Shown: positions 13,005-20,044 of the stretch, one piece after another
Layout: each line of letters begins with the position of its first letter
Position numbering within the stretch: the stretch's first letter is position 1
DNA from: CAZJFH01 sp964545205
GTDB taxonomy: Bacteria > Pseudomonadota > Alphaproteobacteria > Rhodospirillales > Magnetospirillaceae
Assembly: GCA_964545205.1 (NCBI GenBank)
Contig: CAZJFH010000083.1
Location: 1-20,060 of the forward strand
Length of the DNA: 20,060 nucleotides
Reading direction: 5' to 3'
Notes under the pieces: model-generated
Database searches by the model: none
What the model saw: only the letters and a program-made list of their open reading frames with translations
Told to the model about the DNA's origin: nothing
Translations under genes and position numbers: made by a program

Positions 13005-13213
13005 CCTCCCTCCTTCGGTTATCGCGCCCGACCGTTCGGTCAGGTCAAAGCGCTTCGTTTTTTCGGATCGATCCGGTACATTTTGTATCACATCGTTGTT
13101 GCTAAAAAAAGCTAACCGGTACTACAATGCCGAAAAAGGTGCCCGAGCGTGGCGCCGACAGCGACGGAGCGGAGCGAACCGCCGTCTCCGCAACGATGAG
13201 GGAGCGAAGCATC
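13005..13213. promoter_or_regulatory. Divergent livF/pad control region: promoter and palindromes
   Basis: This 209-bp spacer has an AT-rich core (13050-13130). For the plus-strand pad operon, TTGCTA (13099-13104) and TACAAT (13123-13128) are spaced by 18 bp. The near-perfect repeat CGGTA-N6-TGCCG (13117-13132) overlaps this -10 and matches the half-sites and spacing of the operator at 11020-11037. CCGGTAC occurs twice (13073-13079 and 13116-13122), 43 bp apart, about four helical turns. On the livF side lie GACCG-TT-CGGTC (13030-13041) and the 12-bp palindrome CGGATCGATCCG (13064-13075). The leader of about 80 nt before the thioesterase start can form alternative hairpins around 13163-13191. 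All functional roles are inferred. Confidence 0.55.
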
Positions 13214-13624
13214 ATGAAATCCAGCCTGACGCCCGGAGTCTCGATTACCCGCCGCTACACCGTCGATCGCGACAGCACGATCGGCTTCATGGGCGACGAG
13301 GGCCGCGTCTACGCCACGCCCTCGCTGGTGCGCGACATCGAGATCACGTGCCGCGACCTGCTGCTCGAGCATTCTGATACGGGCGAGGACTCGGTCGGTG
13401 CGCGCGTTGAAGTGGATCATCTGGCGCCGACGCTGATGGGCATGACCGTCGAGATCACCGCCACGGTGGCCGAGGTCAAGGGCCCCAAGGTGGTGTTCGA
13501 CGTCACCGCCAAGGACGATCTCGACAAGATCGGCCAGTGCCGTCACATCCGCTTCGTCGTCGACGTCGCCCAGACCCAGAAGCGCCTCGCCGGCAAAGCC
13601 GAGAAGCTCAAGGCTTCGGTCTGA
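13214..13624 (+). CDS. FlK-like hotdog-fold acyl-CoA thioesterase
   Basis: This 136-residue hotdog protein resembles fluoroacetyl-CoA thioesterase FlK. The segment YATPSLVRDIE, then VDHLAPTLMGM, then EITATVAEVKGPKVVFDV is typical. Thr35, Glu43 and His69 keep exactly the spacing (8 and 26 residues) of the FlK triad Thr42/Glu50/His76, so it should be catalytically competent. The start ATG 13214 gives a standard-length domain behind GAGGGAG; a longer frame from 13127 is unlikely because it would begin within the promoter -10. Its stop overlaps the padB start (TGATG), so it is the first gene of the pad operon. It may hydrolyse phenylglyoxylyl-CoA formed by PadBCD, or relieve CoA trapped in phenylacetyl-CoA. 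Both are inferences; the substrate cannot be read from sequence. Confidence 0.87.
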   Translation: MKSSLTPGVSITRRYTVDRDSTIGFMGDEGRVYATPSLVRDIEITCRDLLLEHSDTGEDSVGARVEVDHLAPTLMGMTVEITATVAEVKGPKVVFDVTAKDDLDKIGQCRHIRFVVDVAQTQKRLAGKAEKLKASV

Positions 13625-16365
13625 TGACCGTGCAGCGGACCCCCGAGGTCCGTAAGGTCCCGACGTACTGCTACCAGTGCGTCGCGGGCCCGGACCTGCT
13701 GACCGTGCGCGTGGAGGACGGCGTCGCCACCGAGGTCGAGCCCAACTTCACCGCCGCCGACATCCACCCGGCCTCGGGGCGGGTGTGCGTCAAGGCGTTC
13801 GGCCTGATCCACAAGCTGCACAACCCGAACCGGGTGCTGGCGCCGATGAAGCGCACCAACCCGAAGAAGGGGCGCGGCGAGGATCCCGGCTTCGTGCCGG
13901 TCTCGTGGGACGAGGCGCTGGACACGATCGCGGCGAAGCTGCGCGAGGCGATGGGCAAGGGCCTGGTCGACGAATCCGGCTTCCCGCGCGTCGCCGCGTC
14001 GTTCGGCGGCGGCGGCACGCCGACCTATTATCTCGGCACCTTCCCGGCCTTCCTGTCGGCGCTGAAGGTCATCGACTTCAGCTTCGGCTCGGGCCAGGGC
14101 GTGAAGTGCTATCACTCCGAGCACCTCTACGGCGAGTTCTGGCATCGCGCCTTCACGGTCGCCGCCGACACGCCGCATTGCGACTACGTCGTCTCGTTCG
14201 GCTCGAACGTCGAGGCCTCGTCGGGGTCGTGCGGCGTCTGGCGCCATGCCGACGCCCGCGTGCGCGGCATCAAGCGGGTGCAGGTCGAGCCGCACCTGTC
14301 GGTGACCGGCGCCGCCTCGGCCGAATGGGTGCCGATCAAGCCGAAGACCGATCCGGCCTTCATGTTCGCGATGATCCACGTGCTGGTCAACGAGCACCCG
14401 GTCACCGATCTCGACGTGCCGTTCCTCAAGCACCACACCGCGGCGCCCTATCTGATCGGGCCGAACGGCTTCTACCTGCGCGACCCGGCGACCCGCAAGC
14501 CGCTGATGTGGGACGAGCGCGTCGGCGCCGCCGTGCCCTTCGACGCCGCCGACGCCGATCCGGCGCTGCTCGGCGGCTTCACCGTCGAGAACTGCGTCGA
14601 GGTCGGCCCCGACGAGCAGGTCTGGACGCACGAGTCCGTGACCGGCGAGACCGCGCATTCCAAGCTGGTCGCCCACATGAAGCCGCACACGCCGGAATGG
14701 GCGTCGGCGATCTGCGAGGTGCCGGCCGACACCATCCGCCGCGTCGCCGAGGACTTCCTGGCCCACGCCCGCATCGGCGAGACCGTCGAGATCGAGGGCC
14801 GCACGCTGCCCTACCGCCCGGTGGCGGTGACGCTGGGCAAGACGGTGACCAACGGCTGGGGCGGCTACGAGTGCTGCTGGTCGCGCACCCTGCTGTCCTG
14901 CCTGGTCGGCGGGCTGGAGGTTCCCGGCGGCACGCTCGGCACCACCGTGCGCCTGAACCGGCCGGCGACCTCGCGCCAGGCGAGCTGCGTGCCCGGGCCC
15001 GACGGGTTCATGAACTACCCCATGAACCCCACCGACAAGGAGAACTGGCACCGCGAGCCGAAGTCGCGCTCGGGCTATTCGACCCTGGTGCCGCTGGTCG
15101 CCAACTCGGCCTGGAGCCAGGCGCTGGGCCCGACCCACCTCGCCTGGATGTTCCAGAAGGCGCCGCCGGAAGGCTGGCCGAAGCCGACCTATCCCGACGT
15201 CTGGTTCCTGTACCGGACCAATCCGGCGATCTCGTTCTGGGACACCGACCAGCTCACCGACACCATGACGAAGTTCCCGTTCATGGTCGCCTTCGCCTAC
15301 ACGCACGACGAGTCCAACCACATGGCCGACGTGCTGCTGCCCGACGCGATGGACCTGGAGAGCACCCAGCTCATCCGCATCGGCGGCACCAAGTTCATCG
15401 AGCAGTTCTGGGACTACCAGGGCTTCGCCCTGCGCCAGCCGGTCGCCGAGCCGCGCGGCGACTGCCGCGACTTCACCTGGATCGCCACCGAGCTGGCCAA
15501 GCGCACCGGGGTGCTCGAAGGCTACAACAAGGCGATCAACCGCGGCGCCGCCGGCGTCGAGCTGTCCTTCGGCAACTGCAACTTCGCCCTCGAGGAGGAC
15601 AAGGAGCATTCGGTCCAGGACATCTGGAACGCCATCTGCCGCGCCGCCTCGGCCGAGCTGTCGGGCGGCGAGGAGACGCAGGGCCTCGACTGGTGGAAGG
15701 AGAACGGTTTCCGGGTGCAGCCGATGTCGCGGCTCGACTGGTACCTGTTCCCGACCATGCAGGACCAGGGCCTGCGCTTCGAGCTGCCCTACCAGGAGCG
15801 CCTGACCCGCATCGGCCAGGAGCTCGCCAACCGCATGCACGAGAACGGCATGCACTGGTGGGACACCCAGCTCGACGAGTACCAGCCGTTCCCGGTCTAT
15901 CACGACGTGCCGGCGGTGTGGTCCAAGGTGCTGACCAAGATCGGCAAGGACCCGGCCGACTATCCGTTCTGGCTGCTGACCGCGCGCTCGATGCAGTACG
16001 CCTGGGGCGGCAATGTCGGCGTGCAGATGATCCGCGAGGTCGCCGAGAACGTCGCCGGCCACAAGGGCGTGATCATCAACGCCCAGACCGCCGAGAGGCT
16101 CGGCATTGAGGAGGGCGACGTCATCGAGGTCGCCTCGCACCTCGCCAAGGTCCAGGGCCAGGCCTTCCCGCGCCAGGGCATCCGGCCCGACACGCTGCTG
16201 ATGATCGGCCAGTTCGGCCATTGGAAGACGCCGCTGGCCAAGGACTTCGACACGCCGAGCATGAACGCGCTGACGCCGATGGAGCTCGACCTCACCGATT
16301 CCACCGGCTCCGGCGCCGACCTGGTCCGGGTCAGCATCCGCAAGGTCAAGGGAGGCCGCCGGTGA
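13624..16365 (+). CDS. padB: Molybdopterin catalytic subunit of phenylacetyl-CoA:acceptor oxidoreductase
   Basis: This 913-residue DMSO-reductase-family protein matches the role of PadB, which oxidises phenylacetyl-CoA to phenylglyoxylate and feeds quinone through PadC and PadD. The N-terminal iron-sulfur site is CYQC (Cys16, Cys19) with Cys55 in GRVCVKAFG. The third cysteine of the usual C-x2-C-x3-C pattern is absent (Pro23, next to Asp24). SWDEALDTIAAKL, DYVVSFGSNVEAS, FLYRTNPAISFWDTD and the C-terminal VIEVASHLAKVQGQAF region are typical of the family. Cys162 (VKCYHSEH) is a candidate metal ligand. There is no Tat signal, so it is cytoplasmic, as expected for an enzyme using CoA esters. 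Start ATG overlaps the thioesterase stop, and its own end overlaps padC (GTGA). Alternative: an oxidoreductase of the same family for another arylacetyl-CoA. Confidence 0.83.
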   Translation: MTVQRTPEVRKVPTYCYQCVAGPDLLTVRVEDGVATEVEPNFTAADIHPASGRVCVKAFGLIHKLHNPNRVLAPMKRTNPKKGRGEDPGFVPVSWDEALDTIAAKLREAMGKGLVDESGFPRVAASFGGGGTPTYYLGTFPAFLSALKVIDFSFGSGQGVKCYHSEHLYGEFWHRAFTVAADTPHCDYVVSFGSNVEASSGSCGVWRHADARVRGIKRVQVEPHLSVTGAASAEWVPIKPKTDPAFMFAMIHVLVNEHPVTDLDVPFLKHHTAAPYLIGPNGFYLRDPATRKPLMWDERVGAAVPFDAADADPALLGGFTVENCVEVGPDEQVWTHESVTGETAHSKLVAHMKPHTPEWASAICEVPADTIRRVAEDFLAHARIGETVEIEGRTLPYRPVAVTLGKTVTNGWGGYECCWSRTLLSCLVGGLEVPGGTLGTTVRLNRPATSRQASCVPGPDGFMNYPMNPTDKENWHREPKSRSGYSTLVPLVANSAWSQALGPTHLAWMFQKAPPEGWPKPTYPDVWFLYRTNPAISFWDTDQLTDTMTKFPFMVAFAYTHDESNHMADVLLPDAMDLESTQLIRIGGTKFIEQFWDYQGFALRQPVAEPRGDCRDFTWIATELAKRTGVLEGYNKAINRGAAGVELSFGNCNFALEEDKEHSVQDIWNAICRAASAELSGGEETQGLDWWKENGFRVQPMSRLDWYLFPTMQDQGLRFELPYQERLTRIGQELANRMHENGMHWWDTQLDEYQPFPVYHDVPAVWSKVLTKIGKDPADYPFWLLTARSMQYAWGGNVGVQMIREVAENVAGHKGVIINAQTAERLGIEEGDVIEVASHLAKVQGQAFPRQGIRPDTLLMIGQFGHWKTPLAKDFDTPSMNALTPMELDLTDSTGSGADLVRVSIRKVKGGRR

Positions 16366-17018
16366 CCAAGTACGTCCTCGTCTCCGACCTGCGCCGCTGC
16401 GTCGGCTGCCAGACCTGCACCGCGGCGTGCAAGCACGCCAACGGCACGGTGCGCGACGTGCAGTGGCGCAAGGTGCTCGACATCGAGTTCGGCGAGTTCC
16501 CCGACGTGCGCCGGGTGTTCGTGCCGGTCGGCTGCATGCATTGCGACGATCCGCCGTGCGAGAGCGTCTGCCCGACCACGGCGACCCGCAAGCGTGCCGA
16601 CGGCATCGTCGACATCGACTACGACAAGTGCATCGGCTGCGCCTACTGCGTCATGGCCTGCCCCTACCAGGCCCGCTACAAGGTCGACGGCAACGCCTTC
16701 GCCTACGGCGAGCTGCAGACCGACCTCGAGCGGCACCGCGCCGCGAAGGAGTCCAAGCGCATCGGCGTCGCCCAGAAGTGCTCGTTCTGCGTCGAGCGCA
16801 TCGACGCCGGCACCGCCCAGGGGCTGACGCCCGGCGTCGATCCCGAGGCGACCCCGGCCTGCGTCAACGCCTGCATCTCCAACGGCCTGTATTTCGGCGA
16901 TCTCGACGATCCCGACAGCAACGTCGCCAGGCTGCTGCGCGACAACGAGCACTTCCGCATGCACGAGGAGCTCGGCACCGGGCCCAACATCTATTACCTG
17001 TGGGAGCAGCGGCCATGA
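16362..17018 (+). CDS. padC: Four-cluster ferredoxin subunit of phenylacetyl-CoA:acceptor oxidoreductase
   Basis: This 218-residue electron-transfer subunit belongs to the DmsB/PhsB/NrfC type. Four cysteine groups are visible: CVGCQTCTAACKHAN (from Cys13), CMHCDDPPCESVCP, CIGCAYCVMACP and CSFCVERI followed later by CVNACISNG. That is enough for four [4Fe-4S] clusters carrying electrons from PadB to the membrane anchor. The start is GTG 16362, overlapping the padB stop by 4 nt (GTGA) with GGGAGG in front. A longer frame open from 16221 runs inside padB and is not the start. It overlaps the next gene by ATGA. The three-gene order molybdopterin subunit, ferredoxin subunit, NrfD-like anchor is the classic complex architecture. 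Confidence 0.88.
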   Translation: MTKYVLVSDLRRCVGCQTCTAACKHANGTVRDVQWRKVLDIEFGEFPDVRRVFVPVGCMHCDDPPCESVCPTTATRKRADGIVDIDYDKCIGCAYCVMACPYQARYKVDGNAFAYGELQTDLERHRAAKESKRIGVAQKCSFCVERIDAGTAQGLTPGVDPEATPACVNACISNGLYFGDLDDPDSNVARLLRDNEHFRMHEELGTGPNIYYLWEQRP

Positions 17019-17902
17019 GCGCGGTCAGCCAGTTCCGCGGCGTCAGTCCGTGGCGCCAGACCTACTGGGACATCCGCGCCGTCGGCAACTTCGTCGGCGG
17101 CGGCACCGGCACCGGCTTCCTGCTCGCCGCAGCGCTGGCGGCGCTGGCCGGGGCGCCGTTCCAGATCCTCGCCCTGGTCGGCCTCGCCTTCGTCGGCGGC
17201 GGCCTGACCTGCGTCTGGCTCGAGATCGGCCGGCCGTGGCGGGCGTGGAACGTGTTCTTCAATCCCCGGACCTCGTGGATGAGCCGCGAGGCCGTGCTGG
17301 CGCCGCTGCTGTTCGCGCTCGGCCTGGCGGCGGTGCTGTTCGACAGCGTCGTGGCGCTGGTCGCCGCCGCGGTGGTCGGGCTCGGCTTCCTCTATTGCCA
17401 GGCCCGCATCCTCAAGGCCGCCAAGGGCATCCCGGCCTGGCGCCAGCCGCAGATCGTGCCGCTGATCGTCGGATCGGGCCTGGCCGAGGGCGCCGGGCTG
17501 TTCCTGCTCGCCGCCACCGTGGTGCTGGGCTTCGCGCCGCTGCTGGTCGGGGTGCTGGCGCTGGTCGTGGTCGGCGTGCGCTTCTATGCCCTGCGCGCCT
17601 ATCTCGAGCCGCTGCTCGCCGGCGGCGCGCCGAAGGCGGCGGCCAAGGCGCTCAAGCGCGTCGCGCTGCCGCTGGAGCTGACCCACGGCGTCGCCGCCTC
17701 GCTGCTGCTGCTCGGCCTGGCGCTGGGCGGGCTGCCGGGCAGCATCGCGATGGCGGCCGGCGGCGTGGTTGCGCTGGGCGCCGGCTGGTGGCTGAAATAC
17801 ACGATCATCGTCGACGCCGCCTACACCCAGGGCTACGCGGTGACGCGGACCCCGGCGCGCGGCCGCGGCGGCGTCGTCCCCGGCGGCAAGCCGGGCTGGT
17901 GA
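17015..17902 (+). CDS. padD: NrfD/DmsC-like membrane anchor of phenylacetyl-CoA:acceptor oxidoreductase
   Basis: This 295-residue polytopic membrane protein has about eight hydrophobic segments. It begins MSAVSQFRGVSPWRQTYWD. Between helices it shows the family-typical loop LEIGRPWRAWNVFFNPRTSWMSRE, which in DmsC/PhsC-like anchors lies near the quinone site. It should hold PadBC on the cytoplasmic side of the inner membrane and pass electrons to quinone. The start ATG overlaps the padC stop (ATGA). The C-terminus is a Gly/Arg/Pro-rich tail (RTPARGRGG). The next gene follows after 11 bp that contain its ribosome site. Confidence 0.86.
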   Translation: MSAVSQFRGVSPWRQTYWDIRAVGNFVGGGTGTGFLLAAALAALAGAPFQILALVGLAFVGGGLTCVWLEIGRPWRAWNVFFNPRTSWMSREAVLAPLLFALGLAAVLFDSVVALVAAAVVGLGFLYCQARILKAAKGIPAWRQPQIVPLIVGSGLAEGAGLFLLAATVVLGFAPLLVGVLALVVVGVRFYALRAYLEPLLAGGAPKAAAKALKRVALPLELTHGVAASLLLLGLALGGLPGSIAMAAGGVVALGAGWWLKYTIIVDAAYTQGYAVTRTPARGRGGVVPGGKPGW

Positions 17903-17913
17903 GGAGGAGCGCG

Positions 17914-18486
17914 ATGTACGAGATCCGCATGCACGGACGCGGCGGCCAGGGCGCCGTCCTCGCCTCCAACATCCTGGCGATGGCGCTGGTCGAGGACGGC
18001 CGCGACGCCGTCGCCATCCCCAGCTTCGGCTTCGAGCGCCGCGGCGCGCCGGTGGTCGCCTTCCTGCGCACCGACGACCGGCCGATCCGGGCGATGACCA
18101 ACATCTATCACCCCGACTGCATCATCTGCATCGACCCGACGGTGGCGCGCTCGGTCGACATCTTCGCCGGCATGAAGCCGGGCGGCACCCTGGTCCAGGC
18201 GACCAAGGCGCGCCCCGACCAGCTGGCGCTGCCGCCGACGCTGGGCCGCGCCGGGCTGTGCGACGCGATGGCGATCGCGCTGCCGATCTTCAAGCGGCCG
18301 ATCACCAACACGGTGATGCTGGGCGCCTTCGCGCGCACCACCGGCATGCTGTCGCTCGAGGCGCTCAAGCGCGCGATCGCCGAGTCCGACTTCCGCGACG
18401 CCGGCCTCAAGCAGAACCTCGAGGCGGTCGAGCGCGGCTACCACGAGACCGTGGTGCACGAACTGGCCGCGGAGGCGGTGGCATGA
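17914..18486 (+). CDS. padE: Gamma subunit of 2-oxoacid:acceptor oxidoreductase (phenylglyoxylate type)
   Basis: This 190-residue subunit is related to PorG/KorC. It starts MYEIRMHGRGGQGAVLASNILA, the signature of the gamma domain of the thiamine-dependent 2-oxoacid oxidoreductases, and continues with FGFERRGAPVVAF and NTVMLGAFARTTG. In phenylglyoxylate:acceptor oxidoreductase the gamma subunit joins alpha, beta, delta and a FAD subunit to convert phenylglyoxylate and CoA to benzoyl-CoA and CO2. GAGGAGGAG lies 4 nt before ATG 17914. It overlaps padF by ATGA. Assignment to phenylglyoxylate rather than pyruvate or 2-oxoglutarate rests on linkage to padBCD. Confidence 0.87.
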   Translation: MYEIRMHGRGGQGAVLASNILAMALVEDGRDAVAIPSFGFERRGAPVVAFLRTDDRPIRAMTNIYHPDCIICIDPTVARSVDIFAGMKPGGTLVQATKARPDQLALPPTLGRAGLCDAMAIALPIFKRPITNTVMLGAFARTTGMLSLEALKRAIAESDFRDAGLKQNLEAVERGYHETVVHELAAEAVA

Positions 18487-18782
18487 TCAAGCAGGCGAAA
18501 CCTTTCTTCGACACCACGACCGTTCCCAACGACCTGGCGCCGATCGCCGCCGAACTGTCGCAGATGCTGCCGGGCGACTGGCGCGCCGTGCGCCCGGTCA
18601 CCGACCGCGACAAGTGCGTCAAGTGCGCCGTGTGCTGGATCTACTGCCCGGTGCAGTGCATGGTCGAGCGGCCGCACTGGTTCGAGGCCAATCTCGACAC
18701 CTGCAAGGGCTGCGGCGTCTGCGCCCAGGAATGCCCGCAGCGCGCCATCGCCATGGTCGACGAATACGGAGAGGCGGCATGA
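18483..18782 (+). CDS. padF: Delta (ferredoxin) subunit of 2-oxoacid:acceptor oxidoreductase
   Basis: This 99-residue two-cluster ferredoxin subunit is like PorD. The two motifs CVKCAVCWIYCP and CKGCGVCAQECP bind two [4Fe-4S] clusters that carry electrons away from the thiamine-diphosphate site. The N-terminal 40 residues (MIKQAKPFFDTTTVPNDLAP) are typical extra sequence of this subunit type. It is coupled on both sides: its start overlaps the padE stop and its stop overlaps the padG start (ATGA both times), implying equal synthesis of the subunits. Confidence 0.88.
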   Translation: MIKQAKPFFDTTTVPNDLAPIAAELSQMLPGDWRAVRPVTDRDKCVKCAVCWIYCPVQCMVERPHWFEANLDTCKGCGVCAQECPQRAIAMVDEYGEAA

Positions 18783-19990
18783 CCCAGATCTCCAACATCC
18801 GCAAGACCACCGTGCTGGACGGCAACGAGGCCGCGGCCTGGGGCGTGGTGCTGGCGCGGCCGGACGTCGTCGCCGTCTATCCGATCACCCCGCAGTCGTC
18901 GCTGGTCGAGTACGTCGCCAAGTTCATCGCCGAGGGCAAGCTCGACGCCGAGCTGCTCAACGTCGAGGGCGAGCATTCGGTGATGTCGTCGCTGCAGGGC
19001 GCGATGCTGGCCGGCGGCCGCACCTACACCGCGACCTCGGGCCCCGGCCTCGCCTTCATGTTCGAGCCCTACATCCGCACGCCGGGCCTGCGCCTGCCGA
19101 TGGTGATGGGCCTGGTCACCCGCGACACCCTGACGCCGCAATGCGTCTGGGGCGGCCATCAGGACGCGATGGCGGTGCGCGACGTCGGCTGGATCCAGAT
19201 CTACTGCGAGACCGTCCAGGAGGTGCTCGACACCACGGTGATGGCCTACAAGATCGCCGAGCACCACGACGTGATGCTGCCGGTCAACGTCTGCCACGAC
19301 GGCAACTACCTGTCCTACGGCGTCGCCAAGGTCGAGATTCCGGCCCAGGCCGAGGTCGACGCCTTCCTCGGCCCCAAGGACGTCAACTGGCACGTCGCGC
19401 TCGACCCCGAGCGGCCGATGGCGGTCGATCCGCTGACCGGCGGCGCGGGCGGGCAGGGGCCGGCGATGTTCGTGCGCTACCGCAAGAGCCACTGCGCCGG
19501 CATGACCAACGCGCTTCGGGTCATCGAGGAGGTGCACGCCGACTGGAACGCCCGCTTCGGCCGCGACTTCGCCGGCCTGGTCGAGAGCTACCGCATGGAC
19601 GGCGCCGAGCGCGCCCTGGTGACCATCGGCTCGATGACCGGCGCCGCCAAGGACGCGATCGACGCGGCGCGCGAGCGCGGCGAGAAGGTCGGCCTGGTCA
19701 AGGTCAAGACCTTCCGCCCGTTCCCGGTCGCGGCGCTGAGCAAGGCGCTGGCCGGCGTCAAGGCGGTCGGCGTCGTCGACCGTTCGGTCAGCTTCGGCTT
19801 CGACTGCGGGCCGCTGTACCAGGACACGCTGTCGGCGCTCTACCGCCTGCCGGAGAAGGTGCCCAGCCTGAGCTTCATCGGCGGCCTCGCCGGCTCCGAC
19901 ATCACCCAGGCGCATTTCGAGCGCGCGCTGGCGACGCTGGCCGGGCCGCTGCCCGACGGGCCGGTGTGGATGAACGAGGGGGACCGGTGA
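18779..19990 (+). CDS. padG: Alpha subunit of 2-oxoacid:acceptor oxidoreductase (phenylglyoxylate type)
   Basis: This 403-residue PorA-like subunit contains the hallmark YPITPQSSLVEYV and the downstream TATSGPGLAFMFEP segment of the pyrimidine-binding domain, then a transketolase-C-like domain (ALVTIGSMTGAAKDAID... KVGLVKVKTFRPFP). It lacks thiamine diphosphate phosphate-binding residues, which lie on the beta subunit; that subunit is not in the window. The order gamma-delta-alpha fits padEFG of Azoarcus/Thauera, where the FAD subunit (padH) and beta subunit (padI) follow. Here the stop TGA overlaps an ATG (TGATG), but a palindromic repeat comes directly after, so the rest of the complex may be displaced. 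Alternative: a pyruvate or indolepyruvate-type enzyme; linkage to padBCD argues against this. Confidence 0.87.
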   Translation: MTQISNIRKTTVLDGNEAAAWGVVLARPDVVAVYPITPQSSLVEYVAKFIAEGKLDAELLNVEGEHSVMSSLQGAMLAGGRTYTATSGPGLAFMFEPYIRTPGLRLPMVMGLVTRDTLTPQCVWGGHQDAMAVRDVGWIQIYCETVQEVLDTTVMAYKIAEHHDVMLPVNVCHDGNYLSYGVAKVEIPAQAEVDAFLGPKDVNWHVALDPERPMAVDPLTGGAGGQGPAMFVRYRKSHCAGMTNALRVIEEVHADWNARFGRDFAGLVESYRMDGAERALVTIGSMTGAAKDAIDAARERGEKVGLVKVKTFRPFPVAALSKALAGVKAVGVVDRSVSFGFDCGPLYQDTLSALYRLPEKVPSLSFIGGLAGSDITQAHFERALATLAGPLPDGPVWMNEGDR

Positions 19991-20008
19991 TGCTGATCCA
20001 TGTCTTCT

Positions 20009-20044
20009 CCCTCTCCCGCTCGCGGGAGAGGGCCGGGGTGAGGG
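20009..20044. repeat. REP-like palindromic repeat at the window end
   Basis: CCCTCTCCCGC (20009-20019) is complementary to 20022-20032 and is followed by GGGGTGAGGG. This CCCTCTCCCGC..GCGGGAGAGGG..GGGTGAGGG arrangement is a widespread dispersed intergenic repeat in proteobacterial genomes. It begins 19 bp after the padG stop codon. A frame opened by the ATG overlapping that stop (19990) runs through it (MLIHVFSLSRSRERAGVRV), which is the usual chance translation of this repeat and not evidence for a protein. Confidence 0.7.

Noticed and set aside
13019..13048. TTGACC with CGATAA as a livF promoter on the minus strand
   Set aside because: The implied transcription start would fall inside the livF ribosome binding site, so this pair is unlikely to be the working promoter.
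13543..16221. A minus-strand frame of 892 codons antisense to padB
   Set aside because: Low-complexity shadow of a high-GC gene; padB and its neighbours are coupled on the plus strand.
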